Notes under the pieces: generated by a model
The model's input: only the letters and a program-made list of their open reading frames with translations
The model's database searches: none
Told to the model about the DNA's origin: nothing
Part shown: piece after piece, positions 34,887 through 46,252 of the stretch
Position numbering within the stretch: the stretch's first letter is position 1
Layout: the number at the start of each line of letters is the position of its first letter
Translations under genes and position numbers: made by a program
Assembly (NCBI GenBank): GCA_003255065.1
Contig: QAOA01000876.1
Span: 176,044 to 240,043 of the forward strand
Reading direction: 5' to 3'
Length of the DNA: 64,000 nucleotides
Source of the DNA: Cercis canadensis
Taxonomy: Eukaryota > Streptophyta > Magnoliopsida > Fabales > Fabaceae

Positions 34887-37334
34887 ATGAACCAAATTGT
34901 TCTGGCAATGGCTTTTCCCCAACTGCTCCTTCTCCTTTGTTTATTGATCCTGCTACCTGTTTGTGTTTTTGCCCAATCCAGAAGTAATATAACTGTCGGT
35001 GATTCTCTCTCTGCTGGGAACAACTCATGGGTGGTTTCACCTTCTGGGGATTTTGCTTTTGGGTTTCACCCACATGCAGATGATGATGAGCTTTTCTTGC
35101 TTTCCACCTGGTATGCCAAGATACCAGACAAAACCATAGTTTGGTATGCTAATGGAGATAATCCTGCTCCAAAAGGGTCAAAAGTAACGCTTACTACTGA
35201 TCGTGGGCTTGTGCTTACTTCCCCTAATGGCGAGGAGTTATGGAAACCAGACACCCTTTTATCTGCAGTTTCTTATGGTGTCTTGAACAATGCTGGCAAT
35301 TTTGTGCTTGAAGATAGCAAATTCAGCAGTGTCTGGGAGACCTTCAAGAATGCTTGTGATACTTTGCTACCATCCCAGATTCTGGAAAAGAATGGAAGGC
35401 TCTCTACTCGACTATCAGAGACAAATTTCTCAAGGGGAAGGTTTGAGCTCCTTTTTCAAGGTGATGGTAATCTTGTGTTTCATTCTATAAACATACCATC
35501 TGATGAGGTTAATGAAAACTATTACGAAAGTGGCACTGTTGAGAGCAATACATCAAGCCCTGGCTTTCAATTGGTCTTCAACAAATCAGGAGATGTGTAT
35601 ATTTTGAGAGAGAATGGTGAAAGATTCAATCTTTCAGCAGGGGTAAGAGCATCTGCTGCACAATCTTATCTTCGAGCTACTCTTGATTTTGATGGAGTTT
35701 TCACTCTCTATCAGCATCCAAAGACCTCCGTTGGCAATGAAAGTTGGACTCCTCTCTGGTCTCAGCCAGATAATATCTGTAAAAGTAACCTTGTCCAATC
35801 AGGTAGTGGAGTTTGTGGGTATAATAGCATCTGCACCTTGAATGACCATAAAAGGCCAATTTGTCAATGCCCAAAAAGGTATTCTCTACTTGATCCTAAG
35901 GACCAGTATGGTAGCTGCAAACCAGACTTCATACAAGGGTGTGAAGAAGATGAGCTTAGTCAGAGGACAGATCTCTATGAGTTTGAGGAATTAGTAGATA
36001 CTGATTGGCCTTATGCAGATTATGTGCTTCTAAAGCCTTTTACTGAAGAAAAATGTAAACAGTCTTGTATGGAAGATTGTTTCTGTGCAGTTGCAATTTT
36101 CAGGTTAGGTGACAGCTGCTGGAAGAAGAAGTTGCCACTTTCAAATGGCAGATTTGAAGCGGGACTTGATGGTGGTAAGGTTTTTATCAAAGTGAGGAAG
36201 GATAATTCCTCTTTAGTTGGTCCTTCAATTCCAAACATCATGAAAAAGAACCAGAATACTATGATTTTGGTGGGCTCTGTGCTTCTAGGTAGCTCTGTGT
36301 TTATTAACTTGATACTGATTGGAGCAATCTGTCTAAGCTTTTTCGCCATTTACGGGTACAAGAAGAAGCTTAAGAGAATCAACAAAAGTGACAGTACTGT
36401 GGAAACCAATTTGAGGTGTTTTAGTTACAAGGAGCTGGAAGAAGCTACAAATGGGTTTAAGGAAGAGTTAGGAAGAGGAGCTTTTGGTGTTGTCTACAAA
36501 GGAGTAATAAACATGAGCTTTTGCACTAATGTGGCAGTGAAGAAGTTAAACACCTTTCTTTTGCAAGATATTGAGAAGGAGTTCAGAACTGAAGTTGATG
36601 TCATTGGTCAGACCCATCATAAGAACTTGGTTAGATTGCTTGGATTCTGTGAAGATGGAGCAGAAAGGTTACTGGTATATGAGTGCATGAGGAATGGCAC
36701 TTTGGCTAGTCTTCTTTATAGTGACTCAAAGCCTAGTTGGAACCTTAGACTCAAAATTGCAATTGGGATTGCAAGAGGACTCCTATATTTACATGAAGAA
36801 TGCAGCACCCAAATCATCCATTGTGACATAAAGCCTCAGAACATACTCCTTGATGACTCCTATAATGCTCGAATTTCAGATTTCGGATTGGCCAAGCTTT
36901 TGAAGATGAATCAGAGCCAAACCAACACTGCCATAAGAGGAACAAAAGGATATGTTGCACTTGAATGGTTTAGGAATATGCCTATCACTGCCAAAGTTGA
37001 TGTGTATAGCTTTGGAGTTCTGTTACTTGAGATTATATGTTGCCGGAGAAGTGTTGATATGGAAACAGAAAATGAAGAGAAAGCAATTTTAACTGACTGG
37101 GCTTATGACTGCTACAGAGAAGGTAACCTAGATGCTTTGGTTGAACATGATAAGGAGACATTGGATGACAAGAAGAACCTGGAGAAGTTAGTGATGATTG
37201 CTATCTGGTGTATTCAAGAAGATCCTGCTCTTAGACCCACCATGAGAAAGGTCACTCAGATGCTTGAAGGTGTTGTTGAAGTGCTTGTTCCACCATGCCC
37301 ATCCCCGTTTAATATGGGTCAAGATCAGTGTTGA
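34887..37334 (+). CDS. G-type lectin S-receptor-like Ser/Thr kinase (LECRK3/RLK1-like)
   Basis: A single exon of 815 codons. Order: signal peptide (about 1-30, Leu-rich, ending near 'VCVFAQS'); bulb-type mannose-binding lectin domain (about 35-155, 'WVVSPSGDFAFGF'); EGF-like Cys-rich region (about 296-345, 'GVCGYNSICTLNDHKRPICQ'); PAN/apple domain (about 365-440, 'CKQSCMEDCFCAVAIF'); transmembrane helix (about 458-490); cytoplasmic kinase (about 523-790). Kinase motifs are the glycine loop 'GRGAFGVVYKG' from 529, the ATP lysine K552 in 'VAVKKL', the catalytic loop 'HCDIKPQNILLD' with D647, and DFG from D665. Cys replaces Arg before D647, making it a non-RD kinase, a class often linked to innate immunity. 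It is a plasma-membrane receptor; the ligand is unknown. It lies alone, opposite in direction to the MATE genes around it. A Met seven codons in (34908) could also start the protein. Confidence 0.95.
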   Translation: MNQIVLAMAFPQLLLLLCLLILLPVCVFAQSRSNITVGDSLSAGNNSWVVSPSGDFAFGFHPHADDDELFLLSTWYAKIPDKTIVWYANGDNPAPKGSKVTLTTDRGLVLTSPNGEELWKPDTLLSAVSYGVLNNAGNFVLEDSKFSSVWETFKNACDTLLPSQILEKNGRLSTRLSETNFSRGRFELLFQGDGNLVFHSINIPSDEVNENYYESGTVESNTSSPGFQLVFNKSGDVYILRENGERFNLSAGVRASAAQSYLRATLDFDGVFTLYQHPKTSVGNESWTPLWSQPDNICKSNLVQSGSGVCGYNSICTLNDHKRPICQCPKRYSLLDPKDQYGSCKPDFIQGCEEDELSQRTDLYEFEELVDTDWPYADYVLLKPFTEEKCKQSCMEDCFCAVAIFRLGDSCWKKKLPLSNGRFEAGLDGGKVFIKVRKDNSSLVGPSIPNIMKKNQNTMILVGSVLLGSSVFINLILIGAICLSFFAIYGYKKKLKRINKSDSTVETNLRCFSYKELEEATNGFKEELGRGAFGVVYKGVINMSFCTNVAVKKLNTFLLQDIEKEFRTEVDVIGQTHHKNLVRLLGFCEDGAERLLVYECMRNGTLASLLYSDSKPSWNLRLKIAIGIARGLLYLHEECSTQIIHCDIKPQNILLDDSYNARISDFGLAKLLKMNQSQTNTAIRGTKGYVALEWFRNMPITAKVDVYSFGVLLLEIICCRRSVDMETENEEKAILTDWAYDCYREGNLDALVEHDKETLDDKKNLEKLVMIAIWCIQEDPALRPTMRKVTQMLEGVVEVLVPPCPSPFNMGQDQC

Positions 37335-38079
37335 TCACTCAGCAAGCAAGCATTTACATTCAGTACTAAGATTTGCTGTTATGTAATCTTCCCTCTACTG
37401 TATACTTTGCTGTTATATTAATCCATCTTGACAATGCATGTGTTAACAACCAGGTCGGTACATGTGGAGTCGTAGGTTGGGCATCCGAGTAAGTATTCGT
37501 TCAAATAGCGCACAAGAGCTTAAGCCAGGTGCATGTGTTTATAAATTAGAACATTCAAATAGCGCACAAGAACTTAAGTAGATACTACACAAGCAGATTA
37601 CTGGTCCTTGGTGTGTTTATAAATTAGAACGTTCATTTAGTCACCTGTAAAACTGTCAATAAATCACGATACTTGAGTAAAATATTACTCCTTCCTACAA
37701 TGAAAAGATCACCACAATGCTCCTAAGGAGGTTTAACTCAACTTTCACTCTTTAACTCTCACGATTCACTTATTCTTTCACACTTTCATACCAAAGAGAA
37801 GAACAAATCATGTTCATGCTTATCACTATTACTTACAATAATTAATTTTAACAAATTTTAAAACACATAACAACATGGAGTTAGATCAAAATTAAATTTG
37901 TTCAGAAATTATATAATGTAATAGAATTTTAGTTTAATGTGAAAGAAGTTTAACTTCTGCTATATTGTGTGTGTTTGTAAGTCAATGTCATTACTCTTTA
38001 TAAAGCGAAAGATAAGAGCTCAGCTTAGAGATCTTTGTTCTTTTCTATACCGACAACTCGTATATATTATATTTCTTTG
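37335..38079. other. Intergenic, receptor kinase 3' side
   Basis: Probable 3'UTR to about 37440. At 37497-37630 there is an internal short repeat: 'ttcaaatagcgcacaagag' near 37500 and 'ttcaaatagcgcacaagaac' near 37555, each followed by 'ttataaattagaa'. No gene seen. This is where the body of a lost MATE gene would have been expected. Confidence 0.5.
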
Positions 38080-38367
38080 TCAATTCCACCTTTTCTTGTT
38101 TCCTATTCACCAGCTAGAAGCTTCACATGCCTTTATGGATTTGATTGAGAATTAATGAATGATTTGAATATTTTGGATAAGATAAACGAGTTTAGTTTCC
38201 GACAATATATTTATGTGGGAATGTCCCACAAGGATTAAGGATAAGATATATAATGCCAACATCACATGTCTATCGAGGGTGGACTTCTAATTAAAAAATA
38301 TCTCTAACTTGTACTACACTAATAATATTTTATCTAAATCAGCAATTAAAGTAATCGAATGCACTCC
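38041..38367 (-). promoter_or_regulatory. Remnant of a MATE promoter without its gene
   Basis: Text here follows, in order, the upstream region of MATE C (59165-59520): 'accgaca', 'tatatatt', 'ccacc', 'tcttgtt', 'ttcaccagct', then 'gtttagtttcc', 'atatttatgtgggaat', 'catgtcta', 'cgagggt' and 'tatctctaacttgt'. In MATE C this sequence leads leftward into the start codon. Here no MATE coding sequence follows, and the DNA leads into the 3' flank of the receptor kinase. Together with the adjacent block S it is read as the leftover promoter of a deleted array member. Confidence 0.65.
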
Positions 38368-38856
38368 TTTTGTTTTGGAGTGATTTATCTTAGTGGAACC
38401 TCTTTCATATGATGCTTTATGTATTTCCAGGGCTTTTCACAGCTTTGAGTAAAGATCCAAAATATTAGATTTTGTCCACGAAATGAAGCAATGAACTGTT
38501 ATTCGAAGTTAATATATCTTGTTTTACATTATATATTGTGTTTTGGTTAAATGATACATAAAAAGCACAAGAATCTTGTAAATCAAAAGTTTTTTTTTTT
38601 TTTTTTTAATTTTTACGAGTACTAACTCAACACTTGAAAAAACTTCATAAAATATAAAAAAAATTCTCCACTTCAAAGTTAATATATCACGTTTTATATT
38701 GTACATTGTATCTTAGTTAATGAATACGTAAAGATGATTATTATTTTTTTATTGCCATGGAAATTTTTTTTTGCTACTATTGATCCACAGTTTTTTGCTA
38801 AATGTTAAAGCTTCTTCCTCTTAGGTCATGTGTGAATAGCCAAATAGAAATTTTTT

Positions 38857-39445
38857 GGGTTAATTGTAATTTTGATCCTCTTATTTTAATAATTTAAACT
38901 TTTTGATCCCTCTATTTTAAAAACAAACAATTTAGTCTATTTATATTCATAAAATATGCAATTTTGGTCATTCTATCATTTCACAAGTCTAGTTTAAAGT
39001 GTAAAATTTTTTAATTCATAATTTCACTGTTCAGATTGAAGAGTTAAATCTTACGAATTACCCACAAAATTTTAGCTCAATCGACCAATGGGACTTAGCG
39101 CAAAATATCAAAACTAGAAGTTTTCATCTAACCACAGATCTAGATTCATTCACTGTTAAAGCGAGCTGAAATTTTGTGAGAATGTTCATAAGATTTAGCT
39201 CTTTAATTTGAATAGTAAGAATATGAATCAGATAATTTTACACCTTGAAATAGACTTAAAAAAATTTGGTTTAAAAACAAAAGGACCAAAATTGCACATT
39301 NACTTAAAAAAAATTTGGTTTAAAAACAAAAGGACCAAAATTGCACATTTTATGAATATAAAAGAACTAAATTGTTCATTTTTAAAATAAAAAGACCAAA
39401 AAGTTCAAATTGTTAAAATAAAAAGACCAAAATTATAATTAAGCC
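38857..39445. mobile_element. Mutator-like MITE inside block S, copy 2
   Basis: Begins 'gggttaattgtaattttgat' and ends 'ccaaaattataattaagcc', flanked by 'aaatttttt' (38848-38856) and the slightly changed 'aaattattt' (39446-39454). It is the orthologous position of the element at 31950-32490. The apparent extra length is due to the duplicated 48 bp at the n at 39301. Confidence 0.78.
39253..39349. repeat. 48-bp duplication around a single n
   Basis: 'acttaaaaaaatttggttt' to 'aaattgcacatt' stands on both sides of the n at 39301 with at most one base of difference. The sister block at 32340-32400 has the sequence only once, which shows the doubling is either very recent or an assembly fault. 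Confidence 0.88.
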
Positions 39446-40460
39446 AAATTATTTTGCAGCCATGAAAGTTTTTTTGCTGCCACGGATCAACAATATGTAG
39501 GTACATGCTATGCTATTTTACTTATTTTCTTTTATTTCAATCAAGGGTATTTTTGAAAAAGTTAATTATATTCCTATAAATATTCTACTTGAACCAAACA
39601 TCAGAATGAAATTTTGATGGGAATGCAACATATTATTCCTAAAAAAGTTGAGTTTTAATCAAATATATTTTGTTAACTTTTTTGGAAGTCTCAATCCTAG
39701 GAGTCCCATTCTTAGGAATGTATTATGGAACGGGAATGTTTCATTCCCCGAACCGAACACGGCCTTTTTGAAAAGGTTGACTGTTAACTTCAATCCCAAA
39801 TGAGAAGAATGAGAGTCTTTTATCGAAAAGCCTTGATAGAAGTTTGGCCATTTCTTATTTAGTTACTCAGAAATGCAAATGGTCATCAAATCATGTTCAA
39901 ATACCCGTTTGTGTTATGTTCAAATACCCATTAGTGTTATGTAATTATTTCTGTTTAGTATGTGATTATCATGTTTAAAAATAAACACAATAACTACATA
40001 GTGCCAAAAGGTGTTTTTGTCAATTCACAAATGCAACAAACATCTGCCCAGATTTGCATTTATTTCGCACTCAAGTGTGTGTAGGTTTTCTTCTTTTCTG
40101 ATTTCCGAACTTGAGAATAATTTTCTCAAGTTTATTTTTTTGTGAAGTGCCTTTTGGTAATTGAATTTGTGACTTGTAAAACTAGAAAATCGGCCATGTA
40201 AGGAGTAGAACGCATTTATATCTGCCAGTGGTAAATAAGTATTTCAAGAAGCAAAGCCCTAGAAATGATATATTGCTACATGTTTTATGCTGCTACAGAC
40301 AAAAAGCTATGACTAGTCCTAGTCCGAGACTGAAAAATATGAGCTTGTGCAGTTCCTCACTTCAAGTTCATGAAGCTTTTGTTCAAGGAATGGTAATAGC
40401 TCCTTGGTCAAGAAGAATTGTCCCTTTAATCAGCAAAATTCGCTTTTAATAATTGTCTGT

Positions 40461-43400
40461 TCATACCAGTCCATTGTCTGCTGAAAACTGTCCTTCAAAT
40501 AGCCTCTTTCTTGCCTTGTTTGCCTGCATTAATAAAAGACCACAGTTAAAAGTTGAAATTGTCACAAGCAACATCGAAATTATACTGAGTAGATGAATTC
40601 AATTCTTAGTTTTCCTTGCTTCTTGGCAACCAAGCAAAGAATATTTGAATTTTGGTGTTTAAATGATAAAGATAAAGGGTAGACCTGCTCTTCCCAATTT
40701 GTGGAACTTGTTATGATAGAAAGGAAAACAGTTTGCACGAAAGCGCCAACTTGTACACCAATCCATAGGCCCTTTCCTCTCATCTGTGCCCAAAAACCCA
40801 ATGTGGCAGCAACTGGAATTCCACAAAGGTAGAAGGCACCTAGATTGATGTAAGCCCCTAGGTGCTGCCATCCACAACCTCTAGCAATGCCTGAGCCAAA
40901 GAATTGTTAAAAATCTCTGAGAAAGCATGTTTTCTTTATATATACAGCTACAGAAAAGGGAAATTTTTACCTGAAAGAACACCTTGAAAGCTGTCCAGTA
41001 TGACAGATAGAGAAACCAGAGGAGCCAGGACAGTGACATAGTCAACAACTTCCTTCTCATTGCTAAAAGTATAACCATAAACATGGCGGCAGGCGAAGAG
41101 GGTTGTGCTCACTATGCTTGTCTCCACGACTGCAATAGACATTGCAGCCAAGACAGCAATGCGAGCAGCGTGTGGATTCCCGGCTCCTAATTCATTTGAA
41201 ACTCTTGTGCTATAATTAGAGAGAAAGAGAGGATAAGTAGTTGACATCTATGATGAAAATTAGCTATATATTGATATGAAAAATATATAGAAAGGTAAAC
41301 ATGTTTATTATTTTCTGACCTTGCTGCAGCACCAACTCCAAAAGGAATAGTATAGAGTGTTGAAATAGTATTGAGACTGCAGAAGAAATATGGCAAAGAA
41401 ATAGATCAATCACACCATTCTTAAAATAGCATGTCAAAAGAGAAAATTATGAGTTCCAATTTTAGGGAGGCCTGAAAATTTTTCTATGTTGAGAAGGGAA
41501 AATCAGATTAAAAATGTTGGAGAACATACCATACAGATAGAACAGAAGTTTCAAGTTTTGGATTTGGTAATAGCCCAGACATCAAGATTAGCATCTCAAA
41601 TGACCACCATTCAAGGCTACAATCACAACATGGAAACAAATCCATTAAGAAAATATTTTTGGTAAAAGGGATTTTTTCTATCATTTGATAAAGAATATGT
41701 TAAACTTCTATAAAACAGGAAATAGGAGATACTTCACCAAATCATTACTGCTGAAGGGATAGCAAAGCGAAAGAACTCCCCGATTCCTTTGAACAGCCCC
41801 ATAGAAATTGGAACACGGGTTTTTGCACAGGAAGAAGAGTATCTCATGTATAATCCAAGAATGATCACATTTAACCACATTGAAATACTAACTGCTATTG
41901 CTCCACCAACATTATACAGTCCAGACTTGAATACCAATGCCCAACAAAGAGGTATATGGAAACAAAGAGTAGCCCAAGAACTTATGAGCATGGGAGCAAT
42001 CAAACTTTGCATTTGGAAATATCTAACTAATGGTTGCAGGATAGCGTATGCAAAAAGTCCAGGAACAAGCCATATTGTGAATTTCCCTGCTTCATGTGAA
42101 ATGAGGGGATCCTGGCCTATGAAAAGTAGTATATTTTCAATGTTGGTCCAAATGAAACACAGGGGAATACAAACCAATATGAGAGAGAACATAGCAGTGT
42201 ATGTTTGCATTCCAAGTTTTTGATATTGTTGAGCTCCATAAGCCTGCCCACAAAGTGTTTCCAGTCCACTAGCCATTCCCAACTGTTAGGCATGCATAGA
42301 TTACCAATATACTTAGTTACTGTGGGAAGAAAATAGTGCTCATCTTGAGTATGCTTACGTATCAGAAAAAAAATGGTAAAGAAGATCAACCAGTTATTGT
42401 AATCACAAGCGTTCTATTTGATCTTGTGTTGATTCAAAGTTATTGATGCCTTTTGATATCTCTGAATTTGCACCAGTGCTAAGCCAATGACTTGGTTAGT
42501 CTGGCAGGAAATTCAGAAAATTCACTGTACAAGGTGAAATTTACTATAGTCACAACAGATAGCAATCAGAGCACCCGTCACTCCCCCTCTCTTTTTTTGC
42601 TGGTTAAAATTGGATGCATGCTTGTGGTTCATAAAGATAAAGAGAAAATAAAGAAAAGATCAATTTAAGTCAATATACGTGTTGAATACTAGGTATACAG
42701 ATTATAGACCAATATTCTACCATTTTTTTTGGGGAAAATCTGCAAATCACTTATTAAGATTTGATCCTATTAAAATAACTTATTTTCCAAGTCAAGTAAG
42801 CATTCTTAATTAATGACAATAGCGACAACTTTCTGCATTGACTTCCAACACTCACAATGTTATCTAATGCAAATGTCCAAAAGCATACATTTTAATCATG
42901 AAAGTGAAGCCTAATGCCCTACAAACTTCATTTTTTTTCTTCTGATTTAGTCGGTATCTCCTTCAGTTTGACCAACGCAGGTTAAAAAGAAAATGAAACA
43001 AGCTATATTCCCAAAGGGGGAAAAAAACTATTCTTGACAATTTAAAATTTTGGATTACTTCAACACAACTCAATATCTAATAGAGGGATAAGAATAAGAT
43101 AAAAACCTCTAAGTTATGTGATTTCTTTATGTTAAAATATGTAGAAAATTGCAGAAGGTGGCTCATTGTCAGTTGTCACCATCATAGGCTCATAGTCCAG
43201 CAAAATACAAATCGAGATGATTGTGCTTTCGACTTTTCTACTTCAGTGGACCACTAAGGTTGTCTCACTTGTGTGAGATGTCGATATCAATTATCAGGAC
43301 CAACCACACACAGCCGGAGAAATCAAACAACAAATAGCCCACCGTTAACCCTTTAGTCTGGTAAAAATCAAGGTACAATTAAAAAAAATAAAAATTAAGG

Positions 43401-44017
43401 AAACAAAGTCTTGCATGAGGAAAATGTCAAAAGAACCAATTTTTGTGTAGGGCTATGAACAGGACGTACACCAACCCATTTCATTTTCTTTATGAAAAGC
43501 CATTGTTTCTTTCAGCAGAAACAAAAGTTTCTACATTTTTTTTTTTATTGGGTGCTTTCCTCCCAGCTTTTTGTTACGTGTTGAAATTTGCAACTCTAAG
43601 AATGTGAGGGTCGTGTTTTGGAGAAAAACCCAGATGGCAGCTGGACAATGGCAATCAAATAAGGCCAAAAAACTAATAAAGATAACAACTTTGAGAGAAA
43701 TTAGAGGCAATAGATGAAGGTAAAGGCTTAGTTCAGTAGCTTACAAGAAAACTGAAACCAGTGACCCCAGAGAGGGAGATGGCTAAGGCGGCGCTAGAGA
43801 GAGCAAGCTCACCCAGGTGACCAACCATCATGGTCGACACAACCTGTATCAAATATTGGGAAGAAACCACAAGCACCATAGGTCCTGCTAGGTAGCCAAT
43901 CCTCTTTACTTCTTGACTGAAAGCACCCCATGTTATGCTCTGCTCTCTCTCTGTTCTTTCCCCTCTCTGTTTTGGTAATAGGCTCTCTTCAAGGCTCTTG
44001 TTCTCTGGTTCATTCAT
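40461..44017 (-). CDS. MATE efflux transporter B (DETOXIFICATION 16-like)
   Basis: Exons on minus: 43745-44017, 41738-42282, 41530-41616, 41320-41376, 40971-41209, 40685-40890, 40461-40523; 1470 nt, 489 aa. A proton-coupled exporter of organic compounds, by family. Stretches seen are '[20 protein letters not shown]', '[20 protein letters not shown]', '[19 protein letters not shown]' and '[17 protein letters not shown]', with Glu327 conserved. The C-terminus is short and basic ('[13 protein letters not shown]'). Exon lengths 2-6 are identical to A and C. Its closest relative in the window appears to be C: the same 'FSADNGL' tail type, and shared intron 1 text ('aaaaacccagat', 'gcaatcaaat'). 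Intron 1 is about 1.46 kb. The start is the first ATG of the conserved N-terminal frame. Confidence 0.93.
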
Positions 44018-44452
44018 GGTGGCTAACTGGTATTCGCCTCTGAAGCTATCCTTTTAAGATTGGAAATTGGAATATGAAGTGAGAAAGGACGATTGCGGGA
44101 GTGAGAGTGAGCGGCTAGAGTTTGCCCCTTAATCTACCTCAATACTGAAGTGCCTCCAAACCCGATCATATATATATTTTTTTTTACCAAAAAAAGTGTT
44201 TTTAAATTTTAGTCACATTAAAATAGTCTTTGAAAATTTGACTTAATTGATTCCCTTTATTTGAGATAATAATAATAATTATTTTTTCATGAGATGGTCT
44301 CTATTTTTTTTTTTCTGTGAGAGACTAATCTTCGTCTCAAACTTTATGCTCCCATTACTAATAAAATAATAATAATTTTTTATACTTAACAAAAGAATGT
44401 TTTAATGGGTGTCAATAGCACTAGTTTTATTCTCAATTTTGCCCCTTTATTT
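44018..44452. other. Upstream region of MATE B
   Basis: Leader and promoter of MATE B, without a clear TATA box in the proximal 150 bp apart from 'catatatatatttt' near 44168. The A/T-rich text at 44240-44350 ('catgagatggtctc', 'gagactaatcttcgtctca') is a short inverted repeat, similar in wording to 6885-6940, so probably MITE debris. Confidence 0.4.
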
Positions 44453-45003
44453 AAAATGATCCTTGTGTATTTTTACTGACCATTATGAGCAAATACAAGG
44501 ACTATTAGTTAGCATGCAATAACAATGGTCTGTTGAGTATGGTATGGCTTTTGTCTTGTCGTACCTAAATTCATGTAAGGACTATGATGTTTGTCTTGCA
44601 AGGGGAATGTATCTCCCCAAACTTATCTCACTGATTAAAGTTTGATCCCACCCCTAAGTTCTTTTGATTAATGACTCTTATCAAGACTCAATAGTTATAT
44701 GATAAGTGTTTTTCAGTAAGCAAATTANAAAATGATCCTTGTGTATTTTTAGTGACCATTATGAGCAAATACAAGAACTATTAGTTAGCATGCAATAACA
44801 ATGGTCTGTTGAGTATGGTATGGCTTTTGCCTTGTCGTACCTAAATTCATGTAAGGACTATGATGTTTGTCTTGCAAGGGGAATGTATCTCCCCAAACTT
44901 ATCTCACTGATTAAAGTTTGATCCCACCCCTAAGTTCTTTTGATTAATGACTCTTATCAAGACTCAATAGTTATATGATAAGTGCTTTTCAGTAAGCAAA
45001 TTA
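44453..45003. repeat. 275-bp duplication around a single n
   Basis: The copy at 44453-44727 ('aaaatgatccttgtgtattt' to 'cagtaagcaaatta') recurs at 44729-45003, with the n at 44728 between. The copies differ at only a few sites (for example 'tttactgacc' and 'tttagtgacc', 'tgtcttgtcg' and 'tgccttgtcg'). The pattern fits two haplotype contigs joined head to tail. Confidence 0.9.
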
Positions 45004-45188
45004 ATATTATGAAATATAAAGAGCCTAACATAATTATCACAAATTTCTTGTTAAGTGATATATATGGGGTTAGAGTGAAGAGGCCTTCTTGTTAATTAAT
45101 GTCTATCGGAAGGTTCTAATTGATTACAAAAATTAGTACCTTAATTGCTTCATGATAGATCTTTTTTTCTCGATACAAACAAGAATAA

Positions 45189-46244
45189 GACATCGTTTGG
45201 GTAAACAGTTTATTTAAGCGCTTATATAAAAAGACCTTATGTGAAAATCTTTTATACCATAAACTCCTTTTAAATTAAGCTATTTAGTGTTTGGATACAT
45301 ACTTGAAGAAGTGTTTTTAAAATATATAAGCTCTTTCTAAAGCATTTGGATAGACAAGTGTATAAGTGTTTATAATTATAGAAATTACAAAAAAGGACAT
45401 TCATAGAAAAGAATTGATAGGAAATAAAAATATTTCAAATGCATATACGACTGCTATAATTAATATTACTATTACTTTACTTCTTTCACTTAAAACAAAA
45501 ATTATACCGATTGCAATTTTAAATAAAAAAAACAATTTTAGTTTGCCTTCTCTTTTTATGAAAACAGTGGACTGGGACTCTTAATAAATTTGGACTCTCC
45601 TCCGTCGAAGTCCATCTCCTCACCTAAGCTCTATCACCGTCAACAAAATACCAGGCCTTTTTCTCCCTTTTCTTCTGTCTATTTCTTTCCATTTCTATCT
45701 TTACCCACAATACACGAGCAACACCACTGTAATTAATGATTGTCGATGTGAATTCATGCTCCTATGGCTGAATCAGACGATTCCCTTATCTTCTTTACTT
45801 GAAAATGGGGTCAAAGAGAACCCAAACAAGTGAGAAACAACTTTTCCTACAAAGACCAAATTGAAGAAACTTCAATAGATGAGGAACATTGAAACAATAG
45901 TAAAAATTCACCAAACAACGACAACACAATCGACTGTTAAATTGTTTGTTGGTGTGTGGCAAAGAGAAGAAAAGAAGCCCATACATGGATAATTCATGGA
46001 ATTTTGAAGAGTCATTGAGGATATTTTTGTAATACTTTATCAGTTAAGTTGAAAATAGCTGTCGTAGGAGCTTTTTTCAAGAAGCTTCATTTTTTAACTT
46101 CTAAAAAAAAGCTCAAAATAGCTTATAAGGAGAAATAAGTTGTTTTTATAAGCTTCTCCAAACACTTGTTTAATCATTATATAAGTGCTTAATGCAGTAG
46201 AGAAGCTCAAATAAGTCAGAAGTAAGCTTATCCAAACAGGGCTT
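45189..46244. mobile_element. TIR element, probably hAT-like, about 1.06 kb
   Basis: Ends 'gacatcgtttgggtaaac' and '...gcttatccaaacagggctt' are imperfect inverted repeats ('tgtttgg' in both readings). Subterminal parts share words such as 'taagcgcttatataa' and 'ttatataagtgctta'. The flanks are 'aagaataa' (45181-45188) and 'aagagtaa' (46245-46252), 7 of 8 matching, which fits an 8-bp target duplication. The interior (about 45570-45960) is less AT-rich and unlike the arms, and might be captured host DNA. No transposase frame. Confidence 0.6.
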
Positions 46245-46252
46245 AAGAGTAA

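Larger units (their letters stand above)
38368..40009. repeat. Duplicated block S, copy 2
   Basis: Direct repeat of 31482-32969; see that entry for the matching ends. It lies between the ghost promoter and the 3' end of MATE B. Two length differences are visible: a local duplication at the n at 39301, and an added segment around 39900-39985 with the repeated word 'tgttcaaataccc'. No coding content. Confidence 0.9.

Noticed and set aside
31482-40009. LTR retrotransposon with the S blocks as LTRs and the kinase as internal region
   Set aside because: The S blocks contain a nested MITE, show no TG...CA ends, no primer binding site or polypurine tract, and no gag/pol frames; the internal region holds an ordinary receptor kinase.
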